In this document: piece by piece, positions 9,905 to 20,535 of the stretch
How the letters are laid out: each line of letters begins with the position of its first letter
Numbering within the stretch: the first letter of the stretch is position 1
Assembly (NCBI GenBank): GCA_011391595.1
Contig: JAABQG010000031.1
Coordinates: 1-42,515 of the forward strand
DNA: 42,515 bases
Direction: 5' to 3'
Origin: Hydrogenophaga sp.
GTDB lineage: Bacteria > Pseudomonadota > Gammaproteobacteria > Burkholderiales > Burkholderiaceae_C
Notes under the pieces: model-generated
The model's input: the letters and a program-made list of their open reading frames with translations, nothing else
Databases searched by the model: none
Told to the model about the DNA's origin: nothing
Made by a program: the position numbers and the translations under genes

Positions 9905-11935
9905 ATGAACAACCCACTTCTCGATTTCTCCGATCTCCCGCTGTTTGACCAGATCCGCCCGGAGCACGTCACGCCCGCGCTGGATGCGTTGCTGGCCGAT
10001 GCCGAAACCGCTCTGTCGACCGTGACCGCGCCGGAATTCCCTGCGCAATGGGCCGCCATTGCCGGTGTGCTGGACATTGCCACCGAACACCTGGGCCGGG
10101 CCTGGGGTGCGGTCAGCCACTTGAACAGCGTGGCGGACACCCCTGAACTGCGCACTGCCTTCAATGCGGTCCTGCCCAAGGTGACCGAGTTCTGGACCCG
10201 CCTGGGTGCTGACGAACGGCTTTACGCCAAATACAAGGCCATCGACCCTGCGAGCCTGAACGCCGAACAGAAGCAGGCGCACAAGAACGCCATGCGCAAC
10301 TTCGTGCTTGGGGGCGCGGAGCTGACGGGCGTCGACCGTGAGCGATTCGCGCAGATCCAGGAGCGTCAGGCCGAACTGGCCCAGAAATTCAGCGAAAACG
10401 CGCTGGATGCGACAGATGCGTTCGCCTACTACGCGGCTGAAGCCGAACTTGAGGGTGTGCCGGACGACGTGCGGCAAACCGCGCTGGCCGCCGCGACCGC
10501 CGAGGGCAAGGAAGGCCACAAGCTCACGCTCAAGATGCCGTGCTACCTGCCTGTCATGCAGTTTGCAAAGAGCAGCGGCCTGCGCCAGGTGCTGTACCGC
10601 GCCTACGTCACGCGGGCCTCGGACCAGGCTGACGGCGAATCCGTCAAGTTCGACAACAGTGCGCTGATCCGGGAGATTCTCGCGCTGCGGCAGGAAGAGG
10701 CGAAGCTGCTGGGTTATGTCAATTTCGGCGAGGTGTCGGTGGTACCCAAGATGGCCGAGTCGCCCCGGCAGATCATCACCTTCCTGCGCGACCTGGCAAA
10801 AAAAGCCAGGCCCTACGCCGAGCGTGATGTGGCCGATCTGCGTGAATTCGCGGCAAAGAACCTGGGCATTCCGGACCCGCAGCCCTGGGACTGGCCTTAC
10901 ATCAGCGAGAAGCTCAAGGAAGCGCGCTATGCCTTCAGCGAACAGGAGGTCAAGCAGTATTTCACGGCACCCAAGGTGCTGGCCGGCCTGTTCAAGATCA
11001 TCGAGACGCTGTTCGAGGTGTCGATCCGCCTCGACAGCGCGCCGGTCTGGCACCCGGCCGTGGCCTTCTATCGCATCGAACGCGGCAGCGACCTCGTCGG
11101 CCAGTTCTACCTTGACCAGCCCGCCCGTGCCGGCAAGCGCGGCGGCGCCTGGATGGACGATGTGCGCGCCCGGTGGCTGCGCCCGGACACCGGCCGACTG
11201 CAAACCCCGGTGGCGCACCTGGTGTGCAACTTCGCAGACGGCGTGGGTGGCAGGCCGCCGCTGCTCACGCATGACGATGTCACCACCCTCTTCCACGAGT
11301 TTGGCCATGGTCTGCACCACATGCTCACAAAGGTGAACGAGCGCGACGTCTCGGGAATCAGCGGCGTGGAATGGGACGCGGTGGAGTTGCCCAGCCAGTT
11401 CATGGAGAACTTCTGCTGGGAATGGGACGTTCTCAAGCACATGACTGCCCATGTCGAAACCGGAGAACCCTTACCGCGCACGCTTTTCGACAAGATGACG
11501 GCCGCCAAGAATTACCAGAGCGGCATGCAGACGTTGCGGCAGATTGAATTCGCGTTGTTCGACATGCTGCTGCACACCGAACACGATCCTTCGCGGGACT
11601 TCATGCCCCTGCTCGACCTGGTGCGCGCCGAAGTGGCTGTGCTGCAACCCCCAGCCTTCAGCCGCACAGCCCATACGTTCAGCCATATCTTTGCCGGCGG
11701 CTATGCGGCGGGCTACTACAGCTACAAATGGGCCGAAGTGCTGAGCGCCGACGCCTACGCCGCCTTCGAAGAAACAGTCGGTAAAGACGGTTCACCGAAC
11801 GTCGAAACCGGCAGAAAATACCGGGAATCGATTCTGGAAGCGGGCGGGAGCCGCCCGGCGATGGAATCGTTCAAGGCCTTCCGGGGCCGCGAACCGAGCC
11901 TGGACGCGTTATTGCGCCACCAGGGAATGGCCTGA
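9905..11935 (+). CDS. prlC: M3 family oligopeptidase A-like metallopeptidase
   Basis: A cytoplasmic zinc oligopeptidase that degrades short peptides, including cleaved signal peptides in other bacteria. The 676 residues match the family length. The zinc site HEFGH starts at His464 (FHEFGHGLHHML), with the downstream glutamate region VELPSQFMENFCWE and the tyrosine-rich substrate loop GGYAAGYYSYKWAEVLS near the C-terminus. It follows folD by 36 bases in the same direction. The exported glutaredoxin-like gene starts 20 bases after it. The gene symbol is given by family similarity. Confidence 0.93.
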   Translation: MNNPLLDFSDLPLFDQIRPEHVTPALDALLADAETALSTVTAPEFPAQWAAIAGVLDIATEHLGRAWGAVSHLNSVADTPELRTAFNAVLPKVTEFWTRLGADERLYAKYKAIDPASLNAEQKQAHKNAMRNFVLGGAELTGVDRERFAQIQERQAELAQKFSENALDATDAFAYYAAEAELEGVPDDVRQTALAAATAEGKEGHKLTLKMPCYLPVMQFAKSSGLRQVLYRAYVTRASDQADGESVKFDNSALIREILALRQEEAKLLGYVNFGEVSVVPKMAESPRQIITFLRDLAKKARPYAERDVADLREFAAKNLGIPDPQPWDWPYISEKLKEARYAFSEQEVKQYFTAPKVLAGLFKIIETLFEVSIRLDSAPVWHPAVAFYRIERGSDLVGQFYLDQPARAGKRGGAWMDDVRARWLRPDTGRLQTPVAHLVCNFADGVGGRPPLLTHDDVTTLFHEFGHGLHHMLTKVNERDVSGISGVEWDAVELPSQFMENFCWEWDVLKHMTAHVETGEPLPRTLFDKMTAAKNYQSGMQTLRQIEFALFDMLLHTEHDPSRDFMPLLDLVRAEVAVLQPPAFSRTAHTFSHIFAGGYAAGYYSYKWAEVLSADAYAAFEETVGKDGSPNVETGRKYRESILEAGGSRPAMESFKAFRGREPSLDALLRHQGMA

Positions 11936-11955
11936 CTGAATCAGTGGAGACCGCG

Positions 11956-12624
11956 ATGAAGAAATACACCTTGAAATGGGTTGCAGCCAGTTTGCTGCTC
12001 GTCCTTGGCGCAGGCGCCGCGCAGGCCCAAACCCTTTACCGAAGCGTCGGGCCGGATGGCCGGGTCACATTCTCGGATGTGCCGCCCCCGGCGAGCAAGA
12101 GCAAAGCCGCGCCGACGGGAACCGGCGCGCCAGCAAGCGCCAGCAGCCCGCTGCCCTATGAACTGCAGCAGGTGGTGAACCGCTATCCCGTCACCTTGTA
12201 CACCGGCGACGGTTGTGGCCCCTGCGGCAGCGGGCGTATTCTGCTGACATCCCGCGGCATCCCGTTTTCCGAGCGCACCGTCAACACCGCCGAAGACGTC
12301 GCCGCCCTCCAACGGCTGAGCGGTGACACCAGCCTGCCCTTCCTGACGGTGGGGGCGCAACAGATCAAGGGGTATTCCGACGCCGAGTGGACGCAGTACC
12401 TGGATGCCGCCGGTTACCCGAAGACTTCAAAACTGCCCTCGGGCTACAGTGCCGCCGCAGCGACGCCGCTGGTCGCCGTGCAGCGCCCGGCCGCCAATGC
12501 GCCGGCCACGCCAGGCACGGGCGCCAGCGCACCGGTGGTTGAAACCGTCAATACGCGACAGCGTCCCTCAGCGCCCCCCCCGGAGCCTGCTGTCAACCCC
12601 AACCCCGCAGGCATTCGTTTTTAG
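11956..12624 (+). CDS. Exported DUF4124 plus glutaredoxin-like protein with CGPC motif
   Basis: A 222-residue protein with a Sec signal peptide (about 1-24, cut after AAQA). A short DUF4124-like segment follows (QTLYRSVGPDGRVTFSDVPPP), then a Ser/Ala linker, then a glutaredoxin-type domain (about 77-150: VTLYTGDGCGPCGSGR, then LPFLTVG as the cis-proline region and IKGYSDAEW). The tail is low-complexity and Pro/Ala-rich. The CGPC pair is the thioredoxin-type active site, so a thiol-disulfide role in the periplasm is likely but unproven. The ATG at 11956 is preferred to the GTG at 11944 because GGAGA lies five bases before it and the signal peptide starts there (MKKYTLK). Confidence 0.85.
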   Translation: MKKYTLKWVAASLLLVLGAGAAQAQTLYRSVGPDGRVTFSDVPPPASKSKAAPTGTGAPASASSPLPYELQQVVNRYPVTLYTGDGCGPCGSGRILLTSRGIPFSERTVNTAEDVAALQRLSGDTSLPFLTVGAQQIKGYSDAEWTQYLDAAGYPKTSKLPSGYSAAAATPLVAVQRPAANAPATPGTGASAPVVETVNTRQRPSAPPPEPAVNPNPAGIRF

Positions 12625-12683
12625 CCAGCGTGCGGCCCAGCGCAGGGCCTGAGCTTGGGTAGTGAAGCGGCTGGAAACAGTCT

Positions 12684-12731
12684 CTGATTGATAGCGAACA
12701 ACGTCCTTTTGACGCTGGACAAGGCCGGTTC
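12684..12731 (-). repeat. Interspersed repeat copy C, between converging genes
   Basis: On the minus strand: GTCCAGCGTC, 15 bases (AAAAGGACGTTGTTC), GCTATCAATCAG. It fills most of the gap between the glutaredoxin-like gene and the 3' end of rpiA. No separate T-tailed terminator is visible here. Confidence 0.75.
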
Positions 12732-13406
12732 TTATTCAAATTTCAGTGTCTTGACGCCGCTGGCCGTGCCCAGCAGGCACACGCTGGCCTTCTGGTGCGC
12801 GAACACGCCCACTGTCACCACCCCCGGCCACTGGTTCACCGCGGTTTCGAACGCCAGCGGATCATCAATCTGCAGGCCCGTCACATCAAGGATGTGTTGC
12901 CCGTTGTCGGTCACCAGCGGATGGCCATTGTTCAGGCGCAGCTTCGCCGTGCCCCCCATGGCAGCGAACTGGCGCATCACACGGTGCACCGCGATCGGAA
13001 TCACCTCAACCGGCAAGGGGAACGCGCCCAGCTTCATTACCAGCTTGGACGCGTCGGCGATGCAGACAAACATCCGCGACTGGGCGGCCACGATTTTCTC
13101 GCGCGTCAGCGCCGCACCGCCGCCCTTGATCATGTGGCCGTGGTGATCGATCTCGTCGGCGCCGTCGATGTAGACCGAGAGCTCCTCCACCGCGTTGCTG
13201 TCGAAAACCGGAATGCCCAACGCCTTCAGGCGCGTGGTCGAGGCTTCGGAACTGGACACCGCACCAATGATCTGGTCCTTCATCGTCGCCAGTGCGTCGA
13301 TGAACTTGTTGACGGTGGAGCCGGTGCCCACGCCGACAATTTCGCCGGGCACCACAAACTGCAGCGCGGCCTGGCCGACCAGGGTTTTGAGTTCATCTTG
13401 GGTCAT
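12732..13406 (-). CDS. rpiA: Ribose-5-phosphate isomerase A
   Basis: Interconverts ribose 5-phosphate and ribulose 5-phosphate in the non-oxidative pentose phosphate pathway. The 224 residues are the usual size. Motifs are [10 protein letters not shown] (phosphate loop), the active-site segment DGADEID and [12 protein letters not shown]. The ATG at 13406 is chosen; a TTG three codons upstream is in frame but less likely. No strong Shine-Dalgarno sequence is seen. It is divergent from pyrD, with 36 bases between the starts, so both promoters are packed into a very short region. Confidence 0.96.
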   Translation of the reverse strand: MTQDELKTLVGQAALQFVVPGEIVGVGTGSTVNKFIDALATMKDQIIGAVSSSEASTTRLKALGIPVFDSNAVEELSVYIDGADEIDHHGHMIKGGGAALTREKIVAAQSRMFVCIADASKLVMKLGAFPLPVEVIPIAVHRVMRQFAAMGGTAKLRLNNGHPLVTDNGQHILDVTGLQIDDPLAFETAVNQWPGVVTVGVFAHQKASVCLLGTASGVKTLKFE

Positions 13407-13442
13407 TTGAGACAATCCAGGGAAGTTTCAGAGAATTATCCA

Positions 13443-14495
13443 ATGTCGCTGCTCCCTTATGCCCTCGCCCGCCCGATTCTGTTTGGTCTGGACCCTGAAG
13501 TCGCCCATGAACTCACGCTGCATACCCTGGCGCGCGTGCAGGGAACGCCGCTGGCCTGGGCCTACTGCAACAGCCGTGTGGATGACCCCGTGACGCTGGC
13601 GGGGCTGAAGTTTCCCAACCGCGTGGGCCTGGCCGCCGGCCTGGACAAGAACGCGCGCTGCATCGACGGCCTGGGCGCGATGGGGTTCGGCTTTGTCGAG
13701 GTCGGCACCGTCACCCCGCTGGCCCAGCCCGGCAACCCGAAGCCGCGCATGTTCCGCCTGCCTGAGGCCCGCGCACTTATCAACCGCCTGGGCTTCAACA
13801 ACGACGGGCTTGAGGCGTTCGTCGCCAACGTCCAGCGATCCGGTTTCCGTGCCCACGGTGGCAACGCCCCGATGCTCCTGGGCCTGAACATCGGCAAGAA
13901 CGCCGCCACGCCGATCGAGGACGCCACCAGCGACTACCTCAAGGCCCTGGACGGCGTCTACCCGCATGCCGACTACGTCGCGGTCAACATCTCCAGCCCC
14001 AACACGAAGAACCTGCGCGCCCTGCAAAGCGACGAAGCGCTCGACGCCCTGCTGGGTGCCATCGCCGGGCGCCGGAAAGCACTCGTCAAGCAGCATGGCA
14101 AGCGCGTGCCCATCTTCGTGAAGATCGCCCCCGACCTCGACGAGGCCCAGGTGGACGTGATCGCGGCCACCTTGAAGCGCCACGGCATGGACGGCGTCAT
14201 TGCCACCAACACCACGCTCAGCCGCGACGCCGTCAAGGGGCTGAAACACGCGGAAGAGGCTGGCGGCCTGAGCGGCGCCCCGGTGCTCGAAGCCAGCAAC
14301 CGCGTGATCCGACAGCTGCGCACGGCGCTGGGCAAGGACTATCCGATCATTGGCGTGGGCGGCATCATGAGCGCTGACGACGCGGTCAGCAAGATCAAGG
14401 CGGGCGCCGACGTGGTACAGATCTACACCGGTCTGATCTACAGCGGGCCCGATCTGGTGATGCAGGCCGCGCGGGCCATCAAGAACCGGAAATAG
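13443..14495 (+). CDS. pyrD: Dihydroorotate dehydrogenase, class 2 (quinone-linked)
   Basis: Oxidises dihydroorotate to orotate in pyrimidine synthesis and passes electrons to quinone at the inner membrane. The 350-residue length and the N-terminal helix ([21 protein letters not shown]) mark the membrane-associated class 2. Motifs are [13 protein letters not shown], the catalytic serine region [16 protein letters not shown] and the FMN phosphate loop [11 protein letters not shown] followed by [11 protein letters not shown]. The start at 13443 begins the conserved N-terminus. It converges with fadH, the two stops being 37 bases apart with no evident terminator. Confidence 0.97.
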   Translation: MSLLPYALARPILFGLDPEVAHELTLHTLARVQGTPLAWAYCNSRVDDPVTLAGLKFPNRVGLAAGLDKNARCIDGLGAMGFGFVEVGTVTPLAQPGNPKPRMFRLPEARALINRLGFNNDGLEAFVANVQRSGFRAHGGNAPMLLGLNIGKNAATPIEDATSDYLKALDGVYPHADYVAVNISSPNTKNLRALQSDEALDALLGAIAGRRKALVKQHGKRVPIFVKIAPDLDEAQVDVIAATLKRHGMDGVIATNTTLSRDAVKGLKHAEEAGGLSGAPVLEASNRVIRQLRTALGKDYPIIGVGGIMSADDAVSKIKAGADVVQIYTGLIYSGPDLVMQAARAIKNRK

Positions 14496-14532
14496 GCGGC
14501 CACCGCGGTTGCAGCAGGCGGCGCCCGTCGGC

Positions 14533-16880
<2,348 letters not shown>

Positions 16881-16884
16881 GGGC

Positions 16885-17247
16885 TTACCCGCCGGCCCGC
16901 TTGACGACTCTGCCCTGCGCCTTGAGCAGTTCGACGACACGCTCGCAATGGTCGCCCTGAACCTCGATAACGCCGTCTTTCACGGTACCGCCACTGCCAC
17001 AGGCCGCCTTGAGCTGCTTGCCCAGGGCGCTCAGGCCGGCTTCGTCCAGCGCCACACCTTTGACCAGCGTCACGGCCTTGCCGCCGCGGCCCTTGGTCTC
17101 GCGCGAGACGCGCACGACGCCGTCGCTGGCCGGCAGGGTTCTGGCCGATTTGCAGGTGCACTCTGCCACCGGCTGACGGCACGCCGGGCACATGCGGCCG
17201 GCCTCGGTGGAGTAGACCAATCCGCCACTGCCTGACTTGCTCTTCAT
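16885..17247 (-). CDS. SUI1/YciH-type translation initiation factor-like protein
   Basis: A 120-residue protein with an N-terminal segment holding four cysteines (CPACRQPVAECTCKS, a likely metal-binding knuckle) and a SUI1/eIF1-like domain (about 45-120: RVSRETKGRGGKAVTLVKG, then GSGGTVKDGVIEVQGDH). Bacterial YciH resembles eukaryotic eIF1 and can affect start-codon selection and stress translation. The ATG at 17247 is preceded by GGGG. It lies 13 bases after the aldo/keto reductase gene and 4 bases before DUF3820, suggesting a three-gene operon. Confidence 0.9.
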   Translation of the reverse strand: MKSKSGSGGLVYSTEAGRMCPACRQPVAECTCKSARTLPASDGVVRVSRETKGRGGKAVTLVKGVALDEAGLSALGKQLKAACGSGGTVKDGVIEVQGDHCERVVELLKAQGRVVKRAGG

Positions 17248-17260
17248 CACCCCGCAAGCC

Positions 17261-18265
17261 CTATGCGCGCACCCGGCCATTGAGCGGATACGCCGGGTCG
17301 TTGTAGCCCGGCGTGGACGGGTGGCCTGGGCTGACCAGCGAATCCACCAGCGCCTCGTCCTCGGCCGTCACAACGTAGCCCAGGGCGGGCCGGTAGTCCT
17401 GCCACTGTGCCAGCGTGCGCGGCCCGGCGATCACCGAGCTGACCGCAGGATTGGCGAGCACCCAGGCCGTGGCGAACTGCGCCAGCGTGGCGCCGTGGGC
17501 TTCAGCGTGAAGCTTCAGTGTCTGCGCGATCTGCAGCGACTCCTGGCGGAACTCGGTCTCCGCCATACGCTTGTCGGCCCGCCCGGCGCGCGAGCCCTTT
17601 GGCGCCGGCTGCCCCGGCGCGTACTTGCCGGTGAGCACGCCCCGCGCGACCGGGCTGTAGGGCGTCACGCCGATGCCGTAGTGCGCGCAGGCCGGCAAGA
17701 TTTCAACCTCGGGCATGCGATTGAGCAGGTTGTAATAAGGCTGGCAGACCACAGGCGCCGGCATGCCCAGCGAACGGGCCATGTTCACCAGTTCCGCAAT
17801 GCGCCAGCCGCGAAAGTTCGACACACCCCAGGCGCGGATCTGGCCGGCCCGTAGCATCGCATCGAGCGCGCGCAGAGGCTCCTCCAGGTTCATGCCGTTG
17901 TAGTCGCGGTGCAGGTAGAGGATGTCCACGTGGTCGGTCTGCAGGCGTGTCAGGCTGGACACCACCTCGCGCAGCATCCAGCTGCGCGAATAGTGGCCTT
18001 CGTTGACGCGGCTCGACATCGGGTTGCCCAGCTTGGTGGCCAGCACCCAGTCGTGCCGCTGCCCCTTGAGGAGCTCGCCCACCATGGTTTCGGAGGCCCC
18101 CTTGGTGTACACATCGGCCGTATCGATGAAGTTCACGCCCAGCGCGTGCGCATCGGCGACGATGGACGCGGCTTCGTCGCGCCCCGTCTGGTCGGCGAAC
18201 ATCATGGTGCCCAGGCACAACGCCGACACCTTCAGGTTGCTTTTGCCGAGAAGGCGGTACTGCAT
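17261..18265 (-). CDS. Aldo/keto reductase
   Basis: A 334-residue NADPH-dependent oxidoreductase of the aldo/keto reductase superfamily with a TIM barrel fold. The catalytic residues appear in order: Asp in FIDTADVY, the Tyr of the same motif, Lys in VLATKLG and His in ILYLHRDY. The cofactor-binding region SSVIAGPRTLAQW is near the C-terminus. The class resembles YajO/Tas-type enzymes that reduce aldehydes, but the substrate cannot be read from sequence. It sits upstream of the SUI1-like gene and 18 bases after the DUF6172-like gene, all on the minus strand. Confidence 0.9.
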   Translation of the reverse strand: MQYRLLGKSNLKVSALCLGTMMFADQTGRDEAASIVADAHALGVNFIDTADVYTKGASETMVGELLKGQRHDWVLATKLGNPMSSRVNEGHYSRSWMLREVVSSLTRLQTDHVDILYLHRDYNGMNLEEPLRALDAMLRAGQIRAWGVSNFRGWRIAELVNMARSLGMPAPVVCQPYYNLLNRMPEVEILPACAHYGIGVTPYSPVARGVLTGKYAPGQPAPKGSRAGRADKRMAETEFRQESLQIAQTLKLHAEAHGATLAQFATAWVLANPAVSSVIAGPRTLAQWQDYRPALGYVVTAEDEALVDSLVSPGHPSTPGYNDPAYPLNGRVRA

Positions 18266-18283
18266 GAAACGGACCTCGAAGGG

Positions 18284-18601
18284 TTAGACGCTAGCGGCGG
18301 ATTCGCCCACGGCCTGCGGACGCGCCCGCCGGTGGCCCGCCTTGGCCAGAATCTCGACGTAGAGCTGGTCGGCCCCGCCCTTGGCCGCCTCGTCGATCAG
18401 TCCGTTCAGCGCGGACAGGTGCGCATCGGCGGCCGTCGCCTCCGAAAGGCCGAACCTGCAGTCGAAATCCAGGAAGTCAACGCCTGGCGCGAGGGGACGC
18501 CGGCGCTCGCGCGCGACGTACTTGCGGACTTCGTGCTTCACCGCGTCCAGAACCCGGTCGCGGTTCTTGCCTTCGATACTGAGTTTGAATGTTTTCTTCA
18601 T
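18284..18601 (-). CDS. DUF6172-like small protein
   Basis: A 105-residue protein starting MKKTFKLSIEGKNRDRVLDAVKHEVRKY (broken here as MKKTFKLSIEGKNRD and VKHEVRKYVARERRR). It is basic in the first half and Ala-rich at the end. It resembles a conserved proteobacterial family annotated DUF6172; no function is known. The segment FLDFDCRFG and the helix following it are the most conserved-looking parts. AGGA lies upstream of the ATG at 18601. It probably heads the operon with the aldo/keto reductase. Confidence 0.7.
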   Translation of the reverse strand: MKKTFKLSIEGKNRDRVLDAVKHEVRKYVARERRRPLAPGVDFLDFDCRFGLSEATAADAHLSALNGLIDEAAKGGADQLYVEILAKAGHRRARPQAVGESAASV

Positions 18602-18695
18602 GGAGTCCTTGTATGCGTGCCGGCGCGCTGACAGGACGTGCTTCGGACAGGTGATTATGCGTCGCGCGGCACCGGCCGGGCCGCCCTGGCCCGCC

Positions 18696-19328
18696 TCAAT
18701 CCTTGAGGACGAACATCATCCGGGTACCCGCCAGTTCCAGTTCATCCTGGTCGGACAGGGGCACCGCATCGGGTCCGATGGGCTGTCCATTGAGCGTCGG
18801 TTCCGAGCCGCCCTCCATGACTGCCACATAGTAGCCCTGGCGCCGGTGCGAAATGGCCACGATGGCAATGCCCGGCTTGCCAAAGGTCGTCACCGCCTTG
18901 ACCACCGGAACTTCCAGTCCGGCAGAGGAACCTGACAGGACACGCAGGCTGGCGTTCCTGGCTTCGGTCCCACCCTGCAGGCCCGTGCCTTCCAGCGACA
19001 TGGCAGTCGTCTGGCCGAAATCACCGGGATCGGATGCGCTCAGAAACAGGATGCGGATCCGCCCGACGCTGATGACGTCATGGTCCACCAGTTGTGGCCG
19101 GTCGCCATGGAGCATCTTGCCATTGAGGTAGGTTCCATTGGTGCTGTTCAGGTCTTCGACGTACACGTCGGCCAGTCCACGCAAATCGAATGCGCAGTGT
19201 TCACCACTGACCACCATGTCGTTCACGACGATATCGTTGCCGGGCTTTCGGCCCAGGGTCGTGCGATTCTTGACCAGGTTCACGCGTTTTATTTCGACGC
19301 CCTGGATCGACAGAATAAGCTGTGGCAT
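18696..19328 (-). CDS. FHA domain protein with a second degenerate FHA domain
   Basis: A 210-residue cytoplasmic protein. Residues about 1-95 form a canonical FHA domain: TTLGRKPGNDIVV (phosphothreonine-contact arginine), VVSGEHCAF (Ser-x-x-His) and LNSTNGTYLNG. Residues about 125-210 look like another FHA fold (TTFGKPG, ISHRRQGYYVA, LNGQPIG, DQDELELAG) in which the arginine of GR is replaced, so phosphopeptide binding is doubtful. It is clearly paralogous along its full length to the protein at 19738-20367. FHA domains read Ser/Thr kinase output; no kinase gene is in the window. Partners are unknown. Confidence 0.88.
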   Translation of the reverse strand: MPQLILSIQGVEIKRVNLVKNRTTLGRKPGNDIVVNDMVVSGEHCAFDLRGLADVYVEDLNSTNGTYLNGKMLHGDRPQLVDHDVISVGRIRILFLSASDPGDFGQTTAMSLEGTGLQGGTEARNASLRVLSGSSAGLEVPVVKAVTTFGKPGIAIVAISHRRQGYYVAVMEGGSEPTLNGQPIGPDAVPLSDQDELELAGTRMMFVLKD

Positions 19329-19431
19329 AGGGTCTCCGAATACTTGTCAAAGCCGCACCGGGTGCCAGAAACCTGACCCCAGAAGATGCAAATAGTAGAC
19401 CTTTGTTAACGTTTCGGCAATCCTTGAACGC

Positions 19432-19686
19432 TCAGTCCGCCACAAATCTTGACGTGAACCGGGCCTGGTCCTCCGCAAGCTCCAGAGTGACCACCTGCCC
19501 CATCTTCATGTCGGACAGCCGGCAGGCCGAATACAGGCTGGCCTTGCCCTTGAAGAAAAACCCCGGCAGATCGATCAGGGCATACGGATAGGGCACGAAA
19601 ACCTGGTACTCGAAGATCTCCCGGTGCACGTTGCGTGGCGAAGGGAACAGCTTGTAATCGGCGGTGGTGATCGTCCTCTCACCCAT
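19432..19686 (-). CDS. Unrecognised small protein between two FHA genes
   Basis: An 84-residue open frame (MGERTITTADYKLFPS at the start, FTSRFVAD at the end). It has an aromatic central stretch (FEYQVFVPYPYALIDLPGFFF) and no signal peptide or clear membrane helix. I do not recognise the family. It lies on the same strand as the FHA genes, about 50 bases after the upstream one and 100 bases before the downstream one, so it is likely co-transcribed. The surrounding intergenic sequence is AT-richer than the flanking genes. A functional link to FHA signalling is a guess from position only. Confidence 0.6.
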   Translation of the reverse strand: MGERTITTADYKLFPSPRNVHREIFEYQVFVPYPYALIDLPGFFFKGKASLYSACRLSDMKMGQVVTLELAEDQARFTSRFVAD

Positions 19687-19737
19687 TGGCGTGCAACGTC
19701 CTGTTCATGGGTCCGGCCATGTCGAGCAACGATCCAG

Positions 19738-20367
19738 TCATCCCAGCTTGAACAGGATCTTCGAGCCCGTCAGTTCCACGATGTCCTGGTCCGCCAGCAA
19801 CCTGGCGTCGGCGCCGATGGCCTGCCCGTTGTGAAACGCCGGCCGCTCGCCCCCCTCCACCAGTGCGATGAAATAGCCGTGGCGCCGGTGGTAGATCGCG
19901 ACCACCGCATCACCCGGGCGGCCGAAAGTGGTCACTGTCTTGATCAGCGGGATCTCCAACCCGCTCGAGTAGCCCTCAAGGACTTGCAATCTGGCCTGCC
20001 GCGCGCCGTCGCTCCCCGGGGCGCCTAGGTCTTCCAGTCGCATGGGGGCTGTCAGGCCCACCTCCGCGGGTGCCTGGCGTTCAACGTAGCGGATGACGTA
20101 GACGCCAATGGAGATGACGTCCTGATCGTCCAGACTGTGGCGCTGGTAGACACGTTCATCGTTGACATAGGTTCCATTGGTGCTGCCGACGTCCTGAATC
20201 CAGAGCTCGTCCGACCCCTCACGCTCGAAGACACAGTGCAGGCCGCTGACCGAAAGATCGGTCAACACGATGTCATTCTGATTCTTGCGCCCCAGGGAGG
20301 TCCTGTGCTTTTTCAATTGCACATGATGCGTCTCCACACCGTCCATCGTTACGACCAGCTCAGCCAT
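19738..20367 (-). CDS. FHA domain protein, paralogue of the 18696 gene
   Basis: A 209-residue protein built like its neighbour: an N-terminal canonical FHA domain (TSLGRKNQNDIVL, SVSGLHCVF, VGSTNGTYVN) and a C-terminal degenerate FHA-like domain (TTFGRPGDAVVAI, YHRRHGYFIAL, DQDIVELTG). Here the second domain keeps GR, unlike the other copy. The start at 20367 (MAELVVTMDGV) is supported by TAAGGT upstream and by alignment with the paralogue; the longer frame upstream overlaps the divergent promoter region. The gene is divergent from the AlkD-like gene, with about 170 bases between. Confidence 0.88.
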   Translation of the reverse strand: MAELVVTMDGVETHHVQLKKHRTSLGRKNQNDIVLTDLSVSGLHCVFEREGSDELWIQDVGSTNGTYVNDERVYQRHSLDDQDVISIGVYVIRYVERQAPAEVGLTAPMRLEDLGAPGSDGARQARLQVLEGYSSGLEIPLIKTVTTFGRPGDAVVAIYHRRHGYFIALVEGGERPAFHNGQAIGADARLLADQDIVELTGSKILFKLG

Positions 20368-20378
20368 GATTACCTTAT

Positions 20379-20396
20379 AAAAAAAGCCCGGAGGGC
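20379..20396 (-). terminator. Possible hairpin plus U-run in the leader of the FHA gene
   Basis: On the minus strand GCCC-TCC-GGGC is followed by seven T, and the ribosome site and ATG of the 20367 gene come 9-20 bases later. The stem has only four pairs. It could be a leader attenuator or a terminator for transcription coming from further right; the alkD gene lies on the other strand. Confidence 0.3.
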
Positions 20397-20535
20397 GACG
20401 CGGATTTTGCACGAACTGCGCGATTGTCGCTACGATCTTCCGTTGAGACAGCCCGACTGGCCGACTTGGGCCCGGCTTGCCGGCCCGTCGGTTCGGCTCA
20501 TGCCTGATTGGCCGACCACCCCCCCGAGTAGGACC

